From an uncultured Clostridia bacterium (lineage in GTDB: Bacteria; Bacillota; Clostridia; Lachnospirales; Anaerotignaceae): a DNA stretch of 22,366 bases. Positions 7,133 through 14,637 of the stretch are shown in pieces. The position numbers and the translations under genes are program-made. Every line of letters begins with the position of its first letter. Within the stretch, counting starts at the first letter, position 1. The DNA lies in assembly GCA_937901125.1 (NCBI GenBank), contig CALCGT010000008.1, positions 1 to 22,366 on the forward strand. The letters run 5' to 3'. The notes beneath the pieces were generated by a model. It was given only the letters and a program-made list of their open reading frames with translations, ran no database searches and was not told where the DNA came from.

Positions 7133-8452
7133 ATGAGCAACAACAATGAAATGAAGAAGGAACTTGGTATGGGTGCTGCTATGGCTACAGTAGTAGGTTG
7201 CGTAATCGGTTCTGGTGTATTCTTCAAACCTACAGCAATGTATACAGCTACAGGCGGTGCGCCCGGTCTGGCAATTCTGGCATGGGTAATCACATCCCTG
7301 ATGTGCTTGTGTGCAGCTATGACATTTGCTGAAATCGCAATTCTGATGCCTGAAACAGGCGGTATGCCCGTATACCTGAAAAGAGTATTCGGTGATAAAG
7401 TTGGTTACCTGTGTGGTTGGATGCAGACAGTTGTATTCTATCCCGGTCTGGTAGCTGCTCTGGGTGTAGCTGTTGCAAACCAGGCAAAACTGTTCTTGGG
7501 CGACGGTATGGTAGTTCCTGTAGCAATCGCTTGTATCGCTATCATGGTTATCCTGAACTGTATGGGTGCGAAAGTCGGCGGTGCCGCACAGTCCATCTTC
7601 ACAGTAGCAAAACTGGTTCCTCTGGTACTGATTATGATTTTCGGTTTCCTGAGAGGGGACGGTAACCCCATCTTTGATCCCATGCTGGCAGATGGTCTGA
7701 GCTATGGCTCCGTTCTGGGTCAGCTGATGATCGCTGTACTGTTCGCATTCGAAGGCTGGACAAACGTAGGTGCCATCGCCGGTGAAATGAAAGACCCCGG
7801 CAAAGACCTGCCTAAGGCTATCGTTGGTGGTGTAGCGCTGATCATGGCTGTTTATATCATCATCAATCTGGCTTACCTGTGGGTACTGCCCGCTGACGTT
7901 ATGATGAATCTGGAATCTCCTGCATCTGCAGTAGCTATGGAAATCTTCGGCGATATGGGCGGTAAATTTGTATCCGTTGGTATCATGATCTCTGCTGGTG
8001 GTGCATGTAACGGTTTCATTCTGTCCGGTTCTCGTACAGCTCTGTACATGGCAGAGCAGGGTGACCTGCCTGGCAGCAAGACTCTGTCTAAAATTTCCGG
8101 CACAGGCGTTCCCATCAACTGCATCTTCCTGATCGGTATTCTGGGTGCAATCTATGCACTGACAGGTCAGTTCGACCTGCTGACAAACCTGGGCACATTC
8201 GTAGGTTGGGTATTCTACACACTGACATTTGCAGCAGTTATGGCTTACAGAAAACAGGCTCCTGATGTAAAACGTACATACAAAGTTCCTGCATATCCTG
8301 TAATCCCTCTGATCGCTATTATCTCCGGCTGCTATGTACTGATCAACCAGTTGTTTATGGCTGGCAAATCTTCCACTATGGTTGCTCTCGGTGGTATCGT
8401 GCTGGTACTGATCGGTTTGCCCGTACGTGCTATCTTCGCAAAGAAAAGATAA
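7133..8452 (+). CDS. APC-family amino-acid permease under glycine riboswitch
   Basis: A 439-aa integral membrane transporter of the amino acid-polyamine-organocation superfamily, about 12 helices, closest in style to the LAT/SteT branch. TM1 carries the substrate-backbone-binding motif GCVIGSGVF (22-30). AFEGWTNVGAIAGEMKDPGKDLPKAI is the TM6/loop signature typical of SteT-like exchangers. AAGGAGG (7117-7123) lies nine bases before the ATG. The leader holds a tandem glycine riboswitch, so uptake or efflux of glycine or of a glycine-linked amino acid (serine, threonine, alanine) is inferred; exact substrate is not readable. Codon use is strongly biased (leucine mostly CTG, threonine mostly ACA, glycine mostly GGT/GGC), suggesting high expression. 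It is monocistronic, ending at a strong terminator. Confidence 0.92.
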   Translation: MSNNNEMKKELGMGAAMATVVGCVIGSGVFFKPTAMYTATGGAPGLAILAWVITSLMCLCAAMTFAEIAILMPETGGMPVYLKRVFGDKVGYLCGWMQTVVFYPGLVAALGVAVANQAKLFLGDGMVVPVAIACIAIMVILNCMGAKVGGAAQSIFTVAKLVPLVLIMIFGFLRGDGNPIFDPMLADGLSYGSVLGQLMIAVLFAFEGWTNVGAIAGEMKDPGKDLPKAIVGGVALIMAVYIIINLAYLWVLPADVMMNLESPASAVAMEIFGDMGGKFVSVGIMISAGGACNGFILSGSRTALYMAEQGDLPGSKTLSKISGTGVPINCIFLIGILGAIYALTGQFDLLTNLGTFVGWVFYTLTFAAVMAYRKQAPDVKRTYKVPAYPVIPLIAIISGCYVLINQLFMAGKSSTMVALGGIVLVLIGLPVRAIFAKKR

Positions 8453-8473
8453 TTGAATCATACAAAGAAGCAC

Positions 8474-8529
8474 ATAGAATTATAGTTTCATCGTATTAAA
8501 ACATTTGCTTCATATAGAATTATAATTTC
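8474..8529 (+). repeat. Short direct repeat, two copies 40 bases apart
   Basis: ATAGAATTATAGTTTC (8474-8489) recurs as ATAGAATTATAATTTC (8514-8529), with one mismatch in 16 bases. Both copies lie in the 3' untranslated region of the permease, just before its terminator. Purpose unknown. Confidence 0.55.
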
Positions 8530-8532
8530 CCT

Positions 8533-8565
8533 GAAAAGGCGTACCGTATGGTACGCCTTTTCTTG
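8533..8565 (+). terminator. Terminator after the permease gene
   Basis: A perfect 13-bp stem, GAAAAGGCGTACC (8533-8545) with GGTACGCCTTTTC (8550-8562), loop GTAT. The T-run falls in the 3' arm and continues as TTG. It separates the permease from the antiporter operon. Confidence 0.85.
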
Positions 8566-8772
8566 TCATAGGGCGCTGTCAACGGGAAATACCTGGAGAA
8601 GCAGGATAAAAGCTACCAATTTCTCTTTTCATATAAAAGAAAAAAGTATAAAAATTGTTTGAATCTACTTAAGATTTAAATTTAGAGTTGCAAAAAGTAT
8701 ACCGATTGCACAATAAAATCGGTGGTGTTAAGAAGATATTAGGAAATAAATCGTGAGATAGCACTAATAGTC
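8566..8772. other. Non-coding spacer upstream of the antiporter promoter
   Basis: An AT-rich stretch with no supported gene. The only structure seen is an inverted repeat, ACCGATT (8701-8707) with AATCGGT (8717-8723), about 50 bases upstream of the promoter. It could be an operator or a relic hairpin. Confidence 0.4.
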
Positions 8773-8801
8773 TTGACAATTTTCCTGTATTCATTGATAA
8801 T
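8773..8801 (+). promoter_or_regulatory. SigA-type promoter of the Mrp/Mbh-like operon
   Basis: TTGACA (8773-8778), 17-base spacer, GATAAT (8796-8801). Transcription would start near 8808 and produce a leader of about 150 bases. That leader contains a tandem ATATTCG repeat near 8863-8876 and an AGCATTT/AAATGCT stem (8907-8913 with 8934-8940) ending nine bases before the AAGGA ribosome-binding site. Confidence 0.8.
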
Positions 8802-8960
8802 ATATTATGTTGAGCTATATGAGAATGCCTTATGCTGTGTTAATTTTCGACAAAAACTGAGGATATTCGATATTCGGCGGTCTTTGGCACATACACTGCG
8901 TGGCAGAGCATTTTCATAAAAACAGATAAAAATAAATGCTTGCGCGGGAAGGATGGTTCA

Positions 8961-9425
8961 ATGTATTTATTATTATTACTGCTGTGGCTGATCTTCAATG
9001 GCAGAGTAACGCTGGAAGTGTTCCTCTTCGGTGTAGTGATCTGTGGCTGGGTGTATTGGTTCATTTGCAAATATATGGACTATAGCTTTCAGAGAGAGTT
9101 GAAGCTGGTGAAAAAGTTGCCGCTTTATCTGAAATACGCGGTCGTTCTGGTCTGGGAGATTTTCAAGGCAAATGTTGATGTAATCAAGATCGTGCTTTCT
9201 CCCAAAAAAAAGGAAATCGAACCTGCAATCGTTCATTTCCATACAGATCTGAAGAGCGAAGCGTCTCAGGTTGCTTTGGCAAACTCTATTACGCTGACTC
9301 CCGGTACTTACACAGTGCAGCTGGAAAATGGCGATTATGCCATCCAGGCATTGGATAAGGAAAAATTCGGGGAAGGTCTGGATGAGTCAGTTTTTGTGAA
9401 ACAGCTGAGAAAGTTGGAGGGATAA
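8961..9425 (+). CDS. mrpE: Mrp/Mnh antiporter subunit E
   Basis: A 154-aa subunit of the MnhE/MrpE family, first gene of the antiporter operon and equivalent in position to MbhA of archaeal membrane-bound hydrogenase. The N-terminus has two hydrophobic helices (MYLLLLLLWLIFNG and the VFLFGVVICGWVYWF region). It is followed by the family-typical VLVWEIFKANVDVIKIVLSP, and then a cytoplasmic domain with the conserved SEASQVALANSITLTPGTYTV stretch. Length is standard (about 150-165). The ATG at 8961 is preferred because AAGGA lies at 8949-8953; the frame also opens at a TTG at 8940 without such a site. The stop is five bases before the next ATG. In Mrp complexes subunit E is needed for assembly and activity but is not the ion channel. 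Confidence 0.93.
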   Translation: MYLLLLLLWLIFNGRVTLEVFLFGVVICGWVYWFICKYMDYSFQRELKLVKKLPLYLKYAVVLVWEIFKANVDVIKIVLSPKKKEIEPAIVHFHTDLKSEASQVALANSITLTPGTYTVQLENGDYAIQALDKEKFGEGLDESVFVKQLRKLEG

Positions 9426-9429
9426 GAGT

Positions 9430-9756
9430 ATGAGTGATACGATGCGCTTTATTTTAGAGATCGCCATGTTTGTGTTGGCTTGCGGCATGATCCTGGCGTT
9501 TATCCGCGCGGTGAAGGGTCCTCGTTACACAGACCGTATCGTGGCGATCAATATGATCGGTACTATGACAACGACAACGATCGGTATTCTTTCCGCTTAT
9601 CTGGGTGAAACAGCATTGGTAGACGTTTCTTTGGTCTACTCCCTGCTGAGTTTCCTGGCAGTTGTAGTTATGTGTCACGTAGTTACATTGCATCATAAAG
9701 GTCGTTTGCAGTTCCTGAGCAGAAAAGAGAAGGAGGCGAAGGAAGAATGTCAGTAA
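9430..9756 (+). CDS. mrpF: Mrp/Mnh antiporter subunit F
   Basis: A 108-aa, three-helix subunit of the MrpF/PhaF family (MbhB equivalent). It carries the family motif GPRYTDRIVAINMIG at 30-44, with D35 as the conserved aspartate. Many family members have a second acidic residue in an ALD position; here that position reads N41, which is unusual from memory of the family. The ATG follows GGAGGG at the end of mrpE, and the C-terminus overlaps the mrpG start by ten bases, indicating translational coupling. MrpF sits against subunits A, C and G in known structures and may form part of a cation path. Confidence 0.92.
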   Translation: MSDTMRFILEIAMFVLACGMILAFIRAVKGPRYTDRIVAINMIGTMTTTTIGILSAYLGETALVDVSLVYSLLSFLAVVVMCHVVTLHHKGRLQFLSRKEKEAKEECQ

Positions 9757-10058
9757 GAGAAATCGTTGCAACCGTTTGCATCATCATTGGTCTGTTTGTG
9801 TTCTTTTGCTCCATTTTGGGTATATATCGCTTCAAATATGTCATGAACAGAATGCACGCAGCGGCTTTGGGTGATACCATGGGTATCTTTTTTGTAGTAC
9901 TGGGTCTTTTGATCTTGGGGCAAGATTTCTTCCACATGGCAAAATATGTCCTGATCATCCTGTTCTTCTGGCTGTCCAGCCCTATTGCAACACATATGAT
10001 CGCAAAAGTAGAACTTTTGACCAATAAAGATTGTGAAGAAAGGATGAAGGACAGATGA
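9747..10058 (+). CDS. mrpG: Mrp/Mnh antiporter subunit G
   Basis: A 103-aa, three-helix subunit of the MrpG/PhaG family (MbhC equivalent). The diagnostic stretch is RFKYVMNRMHAAALGDTMG (about 27-45), corresponding to the family's R-x-P-D-x-Y-x-R-x-H-A-x-x-x-x-D-T-x-G region. It starts inside the end of mrpF, with GGAGG upstream, and ends in an ATGA four-base overlap with the next gene, so translation of F, G and the MbhD-like subunit is tightly coupled. It is a structural membrane subunit of the antiporter; no catalytic residue of its own is expected. Confidence 0.92.
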   Translation: MSVREIVATVCIIIGLFVFFCSILGIYRFKYVMNRMHAAALGDTMGIFFVVLGLLILGQDFFHMAKYVLIILFFWLSSPIATHMIAKVELLTNKDCEERMKDR

Positions 10059-10318
10059 GTGATTTTAGTATTATGATTCAGATGATTCTGGTCGTATTTC
10101 TGATCGCCAGTGCTATTGGGGTATCTGTGACAAGAAACCTTTTCATGGCAGTTATCGTTTTCATGGGCTACAGCTCTGTTATGGCAATCGTTTGGCTCTT
10201 TCTGGAATCTCCTGACCTGGCGATCACAGAAGCAGCGGTTGGTGCTGGGGTAGATACCGTACTTTTCTTCCTGACACTGAAGAAGGTACATGCACTGAAA
10301 GGCACAAGGGAGGGTTGA
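10055..10318 (+). CDS. MbhD-like subunit (DUF4040; split MrpA C-terminal part)
   Basis: An 87-aa, three-helix protein matching the DUF4040/MbhD domain, which in classical Mrp systems is fused within the C-terminal part of MrpA. The signature is SPDLAITEAAVGAGVDTV (52-69), with E59 in the conserved acidic position that also occurs in MbhD. It overlaps mrpG by ATGA and ends three bases before the next ATG. A stand-alone form is typical of archaeal Mbh-type clusters and some anaerobic bacteria. It would help build the cation translocation region together with subunits B, C, F, G and the A core. Confidence 0.9.
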   Translation: MSDFSIMIQMILVVFLIASAIGVSVTRNLFMAVIVFMGYSSVMAIVWLFLESPDLAITEAAVGAGVDTVLFFLTLKKVHALKGTREG

Positions 10319-10321
10319 TGA

Positions 10322-11227
10322 ATGAGCGAAAATAAATCCTTCTGGCAGAGATTGAAAAGCTGGATCGACGGGGATGAAATCCTGATCGATGCGGATCATT
10401 ACATTTCTACCAGAGAAAGAAAAGAAAGAGTGCCTATTGAAAAGGCAGTTTCCATGGAACGTCTGCGTTCTAATTCCACTTTGTATCGTGTTCTGTGTGT
10501 TGCTATTACAGTGGTATTCATTGCAGTTATGATGCGAGTGGTGATCGACCTGCCAATGTTCGGCGATTCCAATAGCCTTACAAACAACGAAGTAGGGCAG
10601 AGATATCTGGAACAGGGGATCGAAGAAACCGGTGCTATCAACTTTGTAGCCGGCATGATCCTGGACTATCGTGCATTCGATACTTTTGGTGAATCCAACG
10701 TATTATTCATGGCGGTTATCGCCGTACTGATGCTGTTGCAGAGAGATAAGAAAAATATCAGCGCAGCAGAAGATCAGGAAATGACGGAGGATGAAGTATT
10801 CGATTCGCAAGATTCCAAGCTGATTTTGAAAAAGGGTGCGAAATGTCTGGCTCCTGTGGTTATTCTGTATGGTATCTATGTTGTATTGAATGGTCACCTG
10901 TCTCCAGGCGGCGGTTTCTCCGGCGGTTCCATCATCGGCGCCGGCCTGATTCTGTATTCTGCAGCAAATGGGCAGAAAAAGATGCAGACTTTCTTTACCA
11001 TTAAAACACTCACAAGGATCAGTGTTGCGTGTCTGCTGACATACTGCGGCTGTAAGAGCTATTCCTTCTTTACAGGTGCCAACCATGTTGGCTGGGAAAT
11101 CCCTAAGGGTACCCCCGGCGCAATTTTGAGCTCCGGCTTTATCCTGCCTCTGAATATCTGTGTAGGTTTGGTCGTTGCTTGTACGATGTATGGATTCTAT
11201 GCGTTATTTACAAAAGGAGAAGTCTGA
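10322..11227 (+). CDS. mrpB: MbhE-MnhB fusion subunit of the antiporter
   Basis: A 301-aa protein joining two modules that are separate in archaeal Mbh. Residues about 1-50 are charged and soluble. Residues about 53-140 form the MbhE-like module: a helix, an extracytoplasmic loop, and the signature GAINFVAGMILDYRAFDTFGE (104-124; long motif, key residues D115, R117, D120, T121, E124), then another helix. A charged linker (140-165) leads to the MnhB domain (about 166-298), with HLSPGGGFSGGSIIGAG starting at H192, the hallmark of subunit B. The ATG at 10322 follows the previous stop by three bases. The arrangement corresponds to the end of MrpA fused to MrpB. It should be a membrane subunit of the cation-translocating half. 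Confidence 0.9.
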   Translation: MSENKSFWQRLKSWIDGDEILIDADHYISTRERKERVPIEKAVSMERLRSNSTLYRVLCVAITVVFIAVMMRVVIDLPMFGDSNSLTNNEVGQRYLEQGIEETGAINFVAGMILDYRAFDTFGESNVLFMAVIAVLMLLQRDKKNISAAEDQEMTEDEVFDSQDSKLILKKGAKCLAPVVILYGIYVVLNGHLSPGGGFSGGSIIGAGLILYSAANGQKKMQTFFTIKTLTRISVACLLTYCGCKSYSFFTGANHVGWEIPKGTPGAILSSGFILPLNICVGLVVACTMYGFYALFTKGEV

Positions 11228-11229
11228 TT

Positions 11230-11604
11230 ATGAGTCATCTGTTGACAAATTATTATGAAGCAGCTTCGGTCATCCTCTTTGGCATTGGATTCATGAATCT
11301 GCTTCTGCAAAACAATCTGATTAAAAAATTTATTGGTTTGAATATCATGGATACGGCTACCTATCTTTTCCTGGCAGCCAAGGGTTATGTTTTTGGCAGG
11401 GTAGCACCTATCCTGACAAACGGGATCATTGATAAAGATTACTACGTCAACCCCATTCCTGCAGGTCTGGTACTGACAGGTATCGTTGTATCCGTAAGTG
11501 TGACTGCGTTCTCTCTTGCTTTGGTTCTGAGACTGTATAAGCATTACAACTCTCTGAACATGGACGAGATCCTGCGTATGATGAGAGAGGAGGAAGGGGA
11601 ATAA
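11230..11604 (+). CDS. mrpC: Mrp/Mnh antiporter subunit C (NuoK-like)
   Basis: A 124-aa, three-helix protein of the NuoK/MnhC/MrpC family (MbhG equivalent). Features: GIGFMNLLLQNNLIKKFIGL, NIMDTATYLFLAAKG and the strongly conserved NPIPAGLVLTGIVVSVSVTAFSLAL (the family's D-P-L-P-Q-A-L-V-L-T-A-I-V). The usual glutamine in PQALVL is a glycine here. AAGGAG lies at the end of the preceding gene, ten bases before the ATG at 11230; the frame extends 17 codons upstream into that gene but lacks a site there. It stops one base before the next gene's ATG. In Mrp complexes C packs between A and D. Confidence 0.92.
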   Translation: MSHLLTNYYEAASVILFGIGFMNLLLQNNLIKKFIGLNIMDTATYLFLAAKGYVFGRVAPILTNGIIDKDYYVNPIPAGLVLTGIVVSVSVTAFSLALVLRLYKHYNSLNMDEILRMMREEEGE

Positions 11605-11605
11605 T

Positions 11606-13129
11606 ATGGAGCATCATTTGAATTTAGTACATAATATACCTTTCTTCAGCATCTTCTTTGCGATGTTCTGCGGTATCATCACACCATTGATCAAAAATGG
11701 GCGCACTGCCCGCCGTCTGCATGGCTTTATGGTTCTGCTGATTGGTGCGCTGTCTGTGGTTCTGCTGGTAAATGTTACCCAAAATGGGGAAGCCTTTTCA
11801 TTTATGATGGGTCACTTCCCTGCACCCTGGGGCAACGAACTGCGTGTTGGTCCTCTGGAAGCATTGCTGGCAGTATTGGTTAGCGTGGTCATGTTCCTGA
11901 CAATTACTGGCGGCAGCGATATCATCTTTAAGGAGATCGTTCCTGAAAAACAGAATCTCTATTTCATCATGCTGAACGCTACCTTTGGCGCGATGCTGGC
12001 GATGACCTATACAAACGATATTTTCACAGGATACGTTTTCATCGAAATTCTGACTATCGCATCCTGTACACTGATCTTGGCGAGGGGGACAAAACAGGCT
12101 ATCGTAGGTACAACCCACTATCTGGTATTCGGCTGTATGGGTTCCGGTCTGTTCCTGCTGGGTGTATGTATCCTGTATGGTATCACAGGCCAACTGCTTT
12201 TCCCTCAGATCAAAGAGGGGGTTGCAGCTCTGATGGCAACAGGCGATTATCATTTTGCGCTGATGATCGTAGTCAGCCTGATGTTTGTTGGTCTGGGCAT
12301 CAAGAGTGCGCTGTTCCCGTTCCATTCCGCACTGCCTACCGCTTACGGTTCTACTATGACAACCTCCAGTGGTATCTTGTCCGGTCTGGTTTTGAAGGCG
12401 TATATTATTCTGGCAATTAAATTGACCTTTGAGGTATTCACCGTGCAGACACTGGTGGATCTGAAAATTGCGGACGTTATGTTCATTTTGGGCGTCCTTG
12501 GCATGGTCATGGGTTCCGTTTATGCCGTACGGGAAAGCCGAATGAAACGTATGCTAGCCTATTCCTCTGTGGCGCAGATCGGCTATATCTTCATGGGCAT
12601 TGGTCTGGGTTCCGTAGCTGGTATGCTGGCAGCATGCTTCCATGTATTTGCTCATGCAGTTACAAAATCTATGCTGTTCGTATGCTGTGGTGCTTTCATT
12701 GAAGACGCAGGCGGTAAAGAACAGTTGGAAAACCTGAAAGGGGCAGCCCACAGAAATCCTCTGGCGGGTATCGCCTTTACAGTCGGCGCTCTCTCTATGA
12801 TTGGTGTGCCATTGTTTGCAGGCTTCATCTCCAAGCTGTATTTTGCAATGGCCGCTCTGGAAATGACAGGGCTGCGGTTGGTGCTGGTGCTGGTGGCTCT
12901 GGCAATCTCTATGATTTTGAATGCGATGTATTTCCTGCCTTCCGTAATTGCCATCTGGTCTCGTCCCAAAGAGGAAACAGCAGTGGCAATCAAGAAAACG
13001 CAGGTTTCTCCTACATTCGCTCTGGCGATGGTATTGTTTATCGTAGTCAACCTAGTATTGGGTATCGGTTATCGTCCAATTATTGATGTGATGAAACTGG
13101 GTATCGAATTGATCCAGATGACATTGTGA
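11606..13129 (+). CDS. mrpD: Antiporter channel subunit 1 (MrpD/MbhH-type)
   Basis: A 507-aa polytopic protein of the proton-conducting membrane transporter family (NuoM/NuoN/MrpD), about 14 helices. It occupies the position of MrpD/MbhH directly after subunit C. The proton-channel residues are present: E147 in TGYVFIEIL (TM5), K233 in GLGIKSALFPFH (TM7), H240, and K264 in LSGLVLKAY (TM8). RRL-like loop and RMLAYSSVAQIGYIFMG mark the second symmetry half. The ATG at 11606 overlaps the strong GAGGAGGAAGGGG site region at the end of mrpC. It is likely one of the antiporter's H+ pathways. Sequence is clearly divergent from the three downstream paralogues, notably in FPFHSALPTAYGS. Confidence 0.92.
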   Translation: MEHHLNLVHNIPFFSIFFAMFCGIITPLIKNGRTARRLHGFMVLLIGALSVVLLVNVTQNGEAFSFMMGHFPAPWGNELRVGPLEALLAVLVSVVMFLTITGGSDIIFKEIVPEKQNLYFIMLNATFGAMLAMTYTNDIFTGYVFIEILTIASCTLILARGTKQAIVGTTHYLVFGCMGSGLFLLGVCILYGITGQLLFPQIKEGVAALMATGDYHFALMIVVSLMFVGLGIKSALFPFHSALPTAYGSTMTTSSGILSGLVLKAYIILAIKLTFEVFTVQTLVDLKIADVMFILGVLGMVMGSVYAVRESRMKRMLAYSSVAQIGYIFMGIGLGSVAGMLAACFHVFAHAVTKSMLFVCCGAFIEDAGGKEQLENLKGAAHRNPLAGIAFTVGALSMIGVPLFAGFISKLYFAMAALEMTGLRLVLVLVALAISMILNAMYFLPSVIAIWSRPKEETAVAIKKTQVSPTFALAMVLFIVVNLVLGIGYRPIIDVMKLGIELIQMTL

Positions 13130-13151
13130 TGAGAGAATGAGGTGAGAAAAA

Positions 13152-14618
13152 ATGAGCGGAACTGTACTTTTGCTGCTCCCGATGATTTTACCTTTTATTT
13201 TTGGTCTCATCATTGGCTTCCAGAAGGAAGAAAAGCAGCGCGACATTTTAGTTTTTATTGCAATGGCTGTTGAAGCCGGTTTGGTATGGTATCTGTGCAT
13301 GGGGGATCATTCCTTCCTGCTATGGCAGATCACAGACCGTCTCTCCCTTGCATATCATACGGATGGTCTGGCAAAATTCTTTGCTTGCCTGATCAGCACC
13401 ATCTGGCTGATCGCAGCAGTATTCTCCATGGAATATATGAAACATGAACATAAGCCAGAACGCTTCTTCATGTTTTATACCTTCTCCTTGGGGGCATTGA
13501 TGAGCCTGTGCTTCTCCGAAAACATGATGACATTGTATCTGTCCTATGAATTTATGACCATCCTGACAGCTCCATTGGTTATCCATACCGGTACACCGGA
13601 AGCAGTCCGTGCCGGTCTGAAATATCTGGGCTATTCCTTCTTTGGCGCAGGTCTGGGTTTGATGGGTTTCTTCTTCCTGAATACCTACTGTGAAACAACA
13701 TCCTTCGTTGCCGGTGGTACTTTGGATATGGCACTGGTAGCAGGGAATGAAAACCTGATGCTGATCGTGTTCTTCCTGATGGCTCTGGGCTTTGGCTGTA
13801 AGGCGGGTATGTTCCCCCTGCATGCGTGGCTGCCCACTGCCCACCCGGTAGCACCTTCCCCTGCATCTGCAGTCCTTTCTGGTATTATCACAAAGGGCGG
13901 GGTTATTGCCATCATTCGTGTGACATATTATCTGTTCGGCGTGGATTTCCTGCGTGGCACATGGGCGCAGACAGCTTTGCTGGTTCTGTCCATTGTGACC
14001 ATCTTCATGGGTTCCATGCTGGCTTATAAAGAAAAACTGCTGAAGAGAAGACTGGCGTATTCCACTGTTTCCAATGTTTCCTACGTTGTGTTCGGTCTGA
14101 TGTTGATGTGCCCCGCAGGCTTCATTGGCGCACTGATGCAGGTAGTCTTCCACGCAGTAGCAAAGAATATCCTGTTCCTTTGCGCTGGTGCCATCATCTA
14201 TAAAACCCATAAAACCTTCGTTTACGAACTGAAGGGGATTGGCAAGGAAATGCCTATCGTTATGTGGACATTTGCTCTGGCGTCTCTGTCCCTGATTGGT
14301 ATTCCTCCTACCAGTGGTTTTGTCAGCAAATGGTATCTGGCACAGGGCGGTCTGATGCCCGAAGCTGGTGTTCTGGGGTTGGTCGGTGTAGCAATTCTGA
14401 TGGTCAGCGCACTGCTGACAGCAGGCTACCTGATGAGTATTATTTTGAACGCGTTCTTCCCCGGCAAGGATTTTAATTATGCTTCCTTGCAGAAAAAAGA
14501 ACCGAATTACTTGATGACGGTACCTCTGGTACTGCTGAGCATCGTAGTGGTTGGCTTCGGTATGATGCCGACACCTTTGCTGGATATCATCAGCAGCATC
14601 AGCGGGATGATTTTCTAA
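13152..14618 (+). CDS. Antiporter channel subunit 2 (MrpD/NuoM-type)
   Basis: A 488-aa paralogue of the preceding subunit. TM5 glutamate is E133 (LYLSYEFMT); TM7 lysine K217 is in LGFGCKAGMFPLHAWLPTAHPVAPSP; H224 follows, and TM8 lysine is K248 in LSGIITKGG. RRLAYSTVSNVSYVVFG (second half) and GIPPTSGFVSKWYLA (TM12 lysine region) complete the family pattern. The TM7-TM8 region is of MrpD/NuoM type (SAVLSG), not the MrpA/NuoL HA type. AGGTGAGAAAAA precedes the ATG. The gene lies 22 bases after subunit 1 and 19 before the next. Extra MrpD-like subunits of this kind would extend the number of ion channels in the complex; this is inference. Confidence 0.92.
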   Translation: MSGTVLLLLPMILPFIFGLIIGFQKEEKQRDILVFIAMAVEAGLVWYLCMGDHSFLLWQITDRLSLAYHTDGLAKFFACLISTIWLIAAVFSMEYMKHEHKPERFFMFYTFSLGALMSLCFSENMMTLYLSYEFMTILTAPLVIHTGTPEAVRAGLKYLGYSFFGAGLGLMGFFFLNTYCETTSFVAGGTLDMALVAGNENLMLIVFFLMALGFGCKAGMFPLHAWLPTAHPVAPSPASAVLSGIITKGGVIAIIRVTYYLFGVDFLRGTWAQTALLVLSIVTIFMGSMLAYKEKLLKRRLAYSTVSNVSYVVFGLMLMCPAGFIGALMQVVFHAVAKNILFLCAGAIIYKTHKTFVYELKGIGKEMPIVMWTFALASLSLIGIPPTSGFVSKWYLAQGGLMPEAGVLGLVGVAILMVSALLTAGYLMSIILNAFFPGKDFNYASLQKKEPNYLMTVPLVLLSIVVVGFGMMPTPLLDIISSISGMIF

Positions 14619-14637
14619 GGGAAAGGGAGGAAACATT

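Noticed and set aside
7082..8473. 463-codon minus-strand frame opposite the permease
   Set aside because: Composition is Cys/Gln/His/Thr-rich, as produced by reading the reverse of a codon-biased membrane-protein gene; no start signals.
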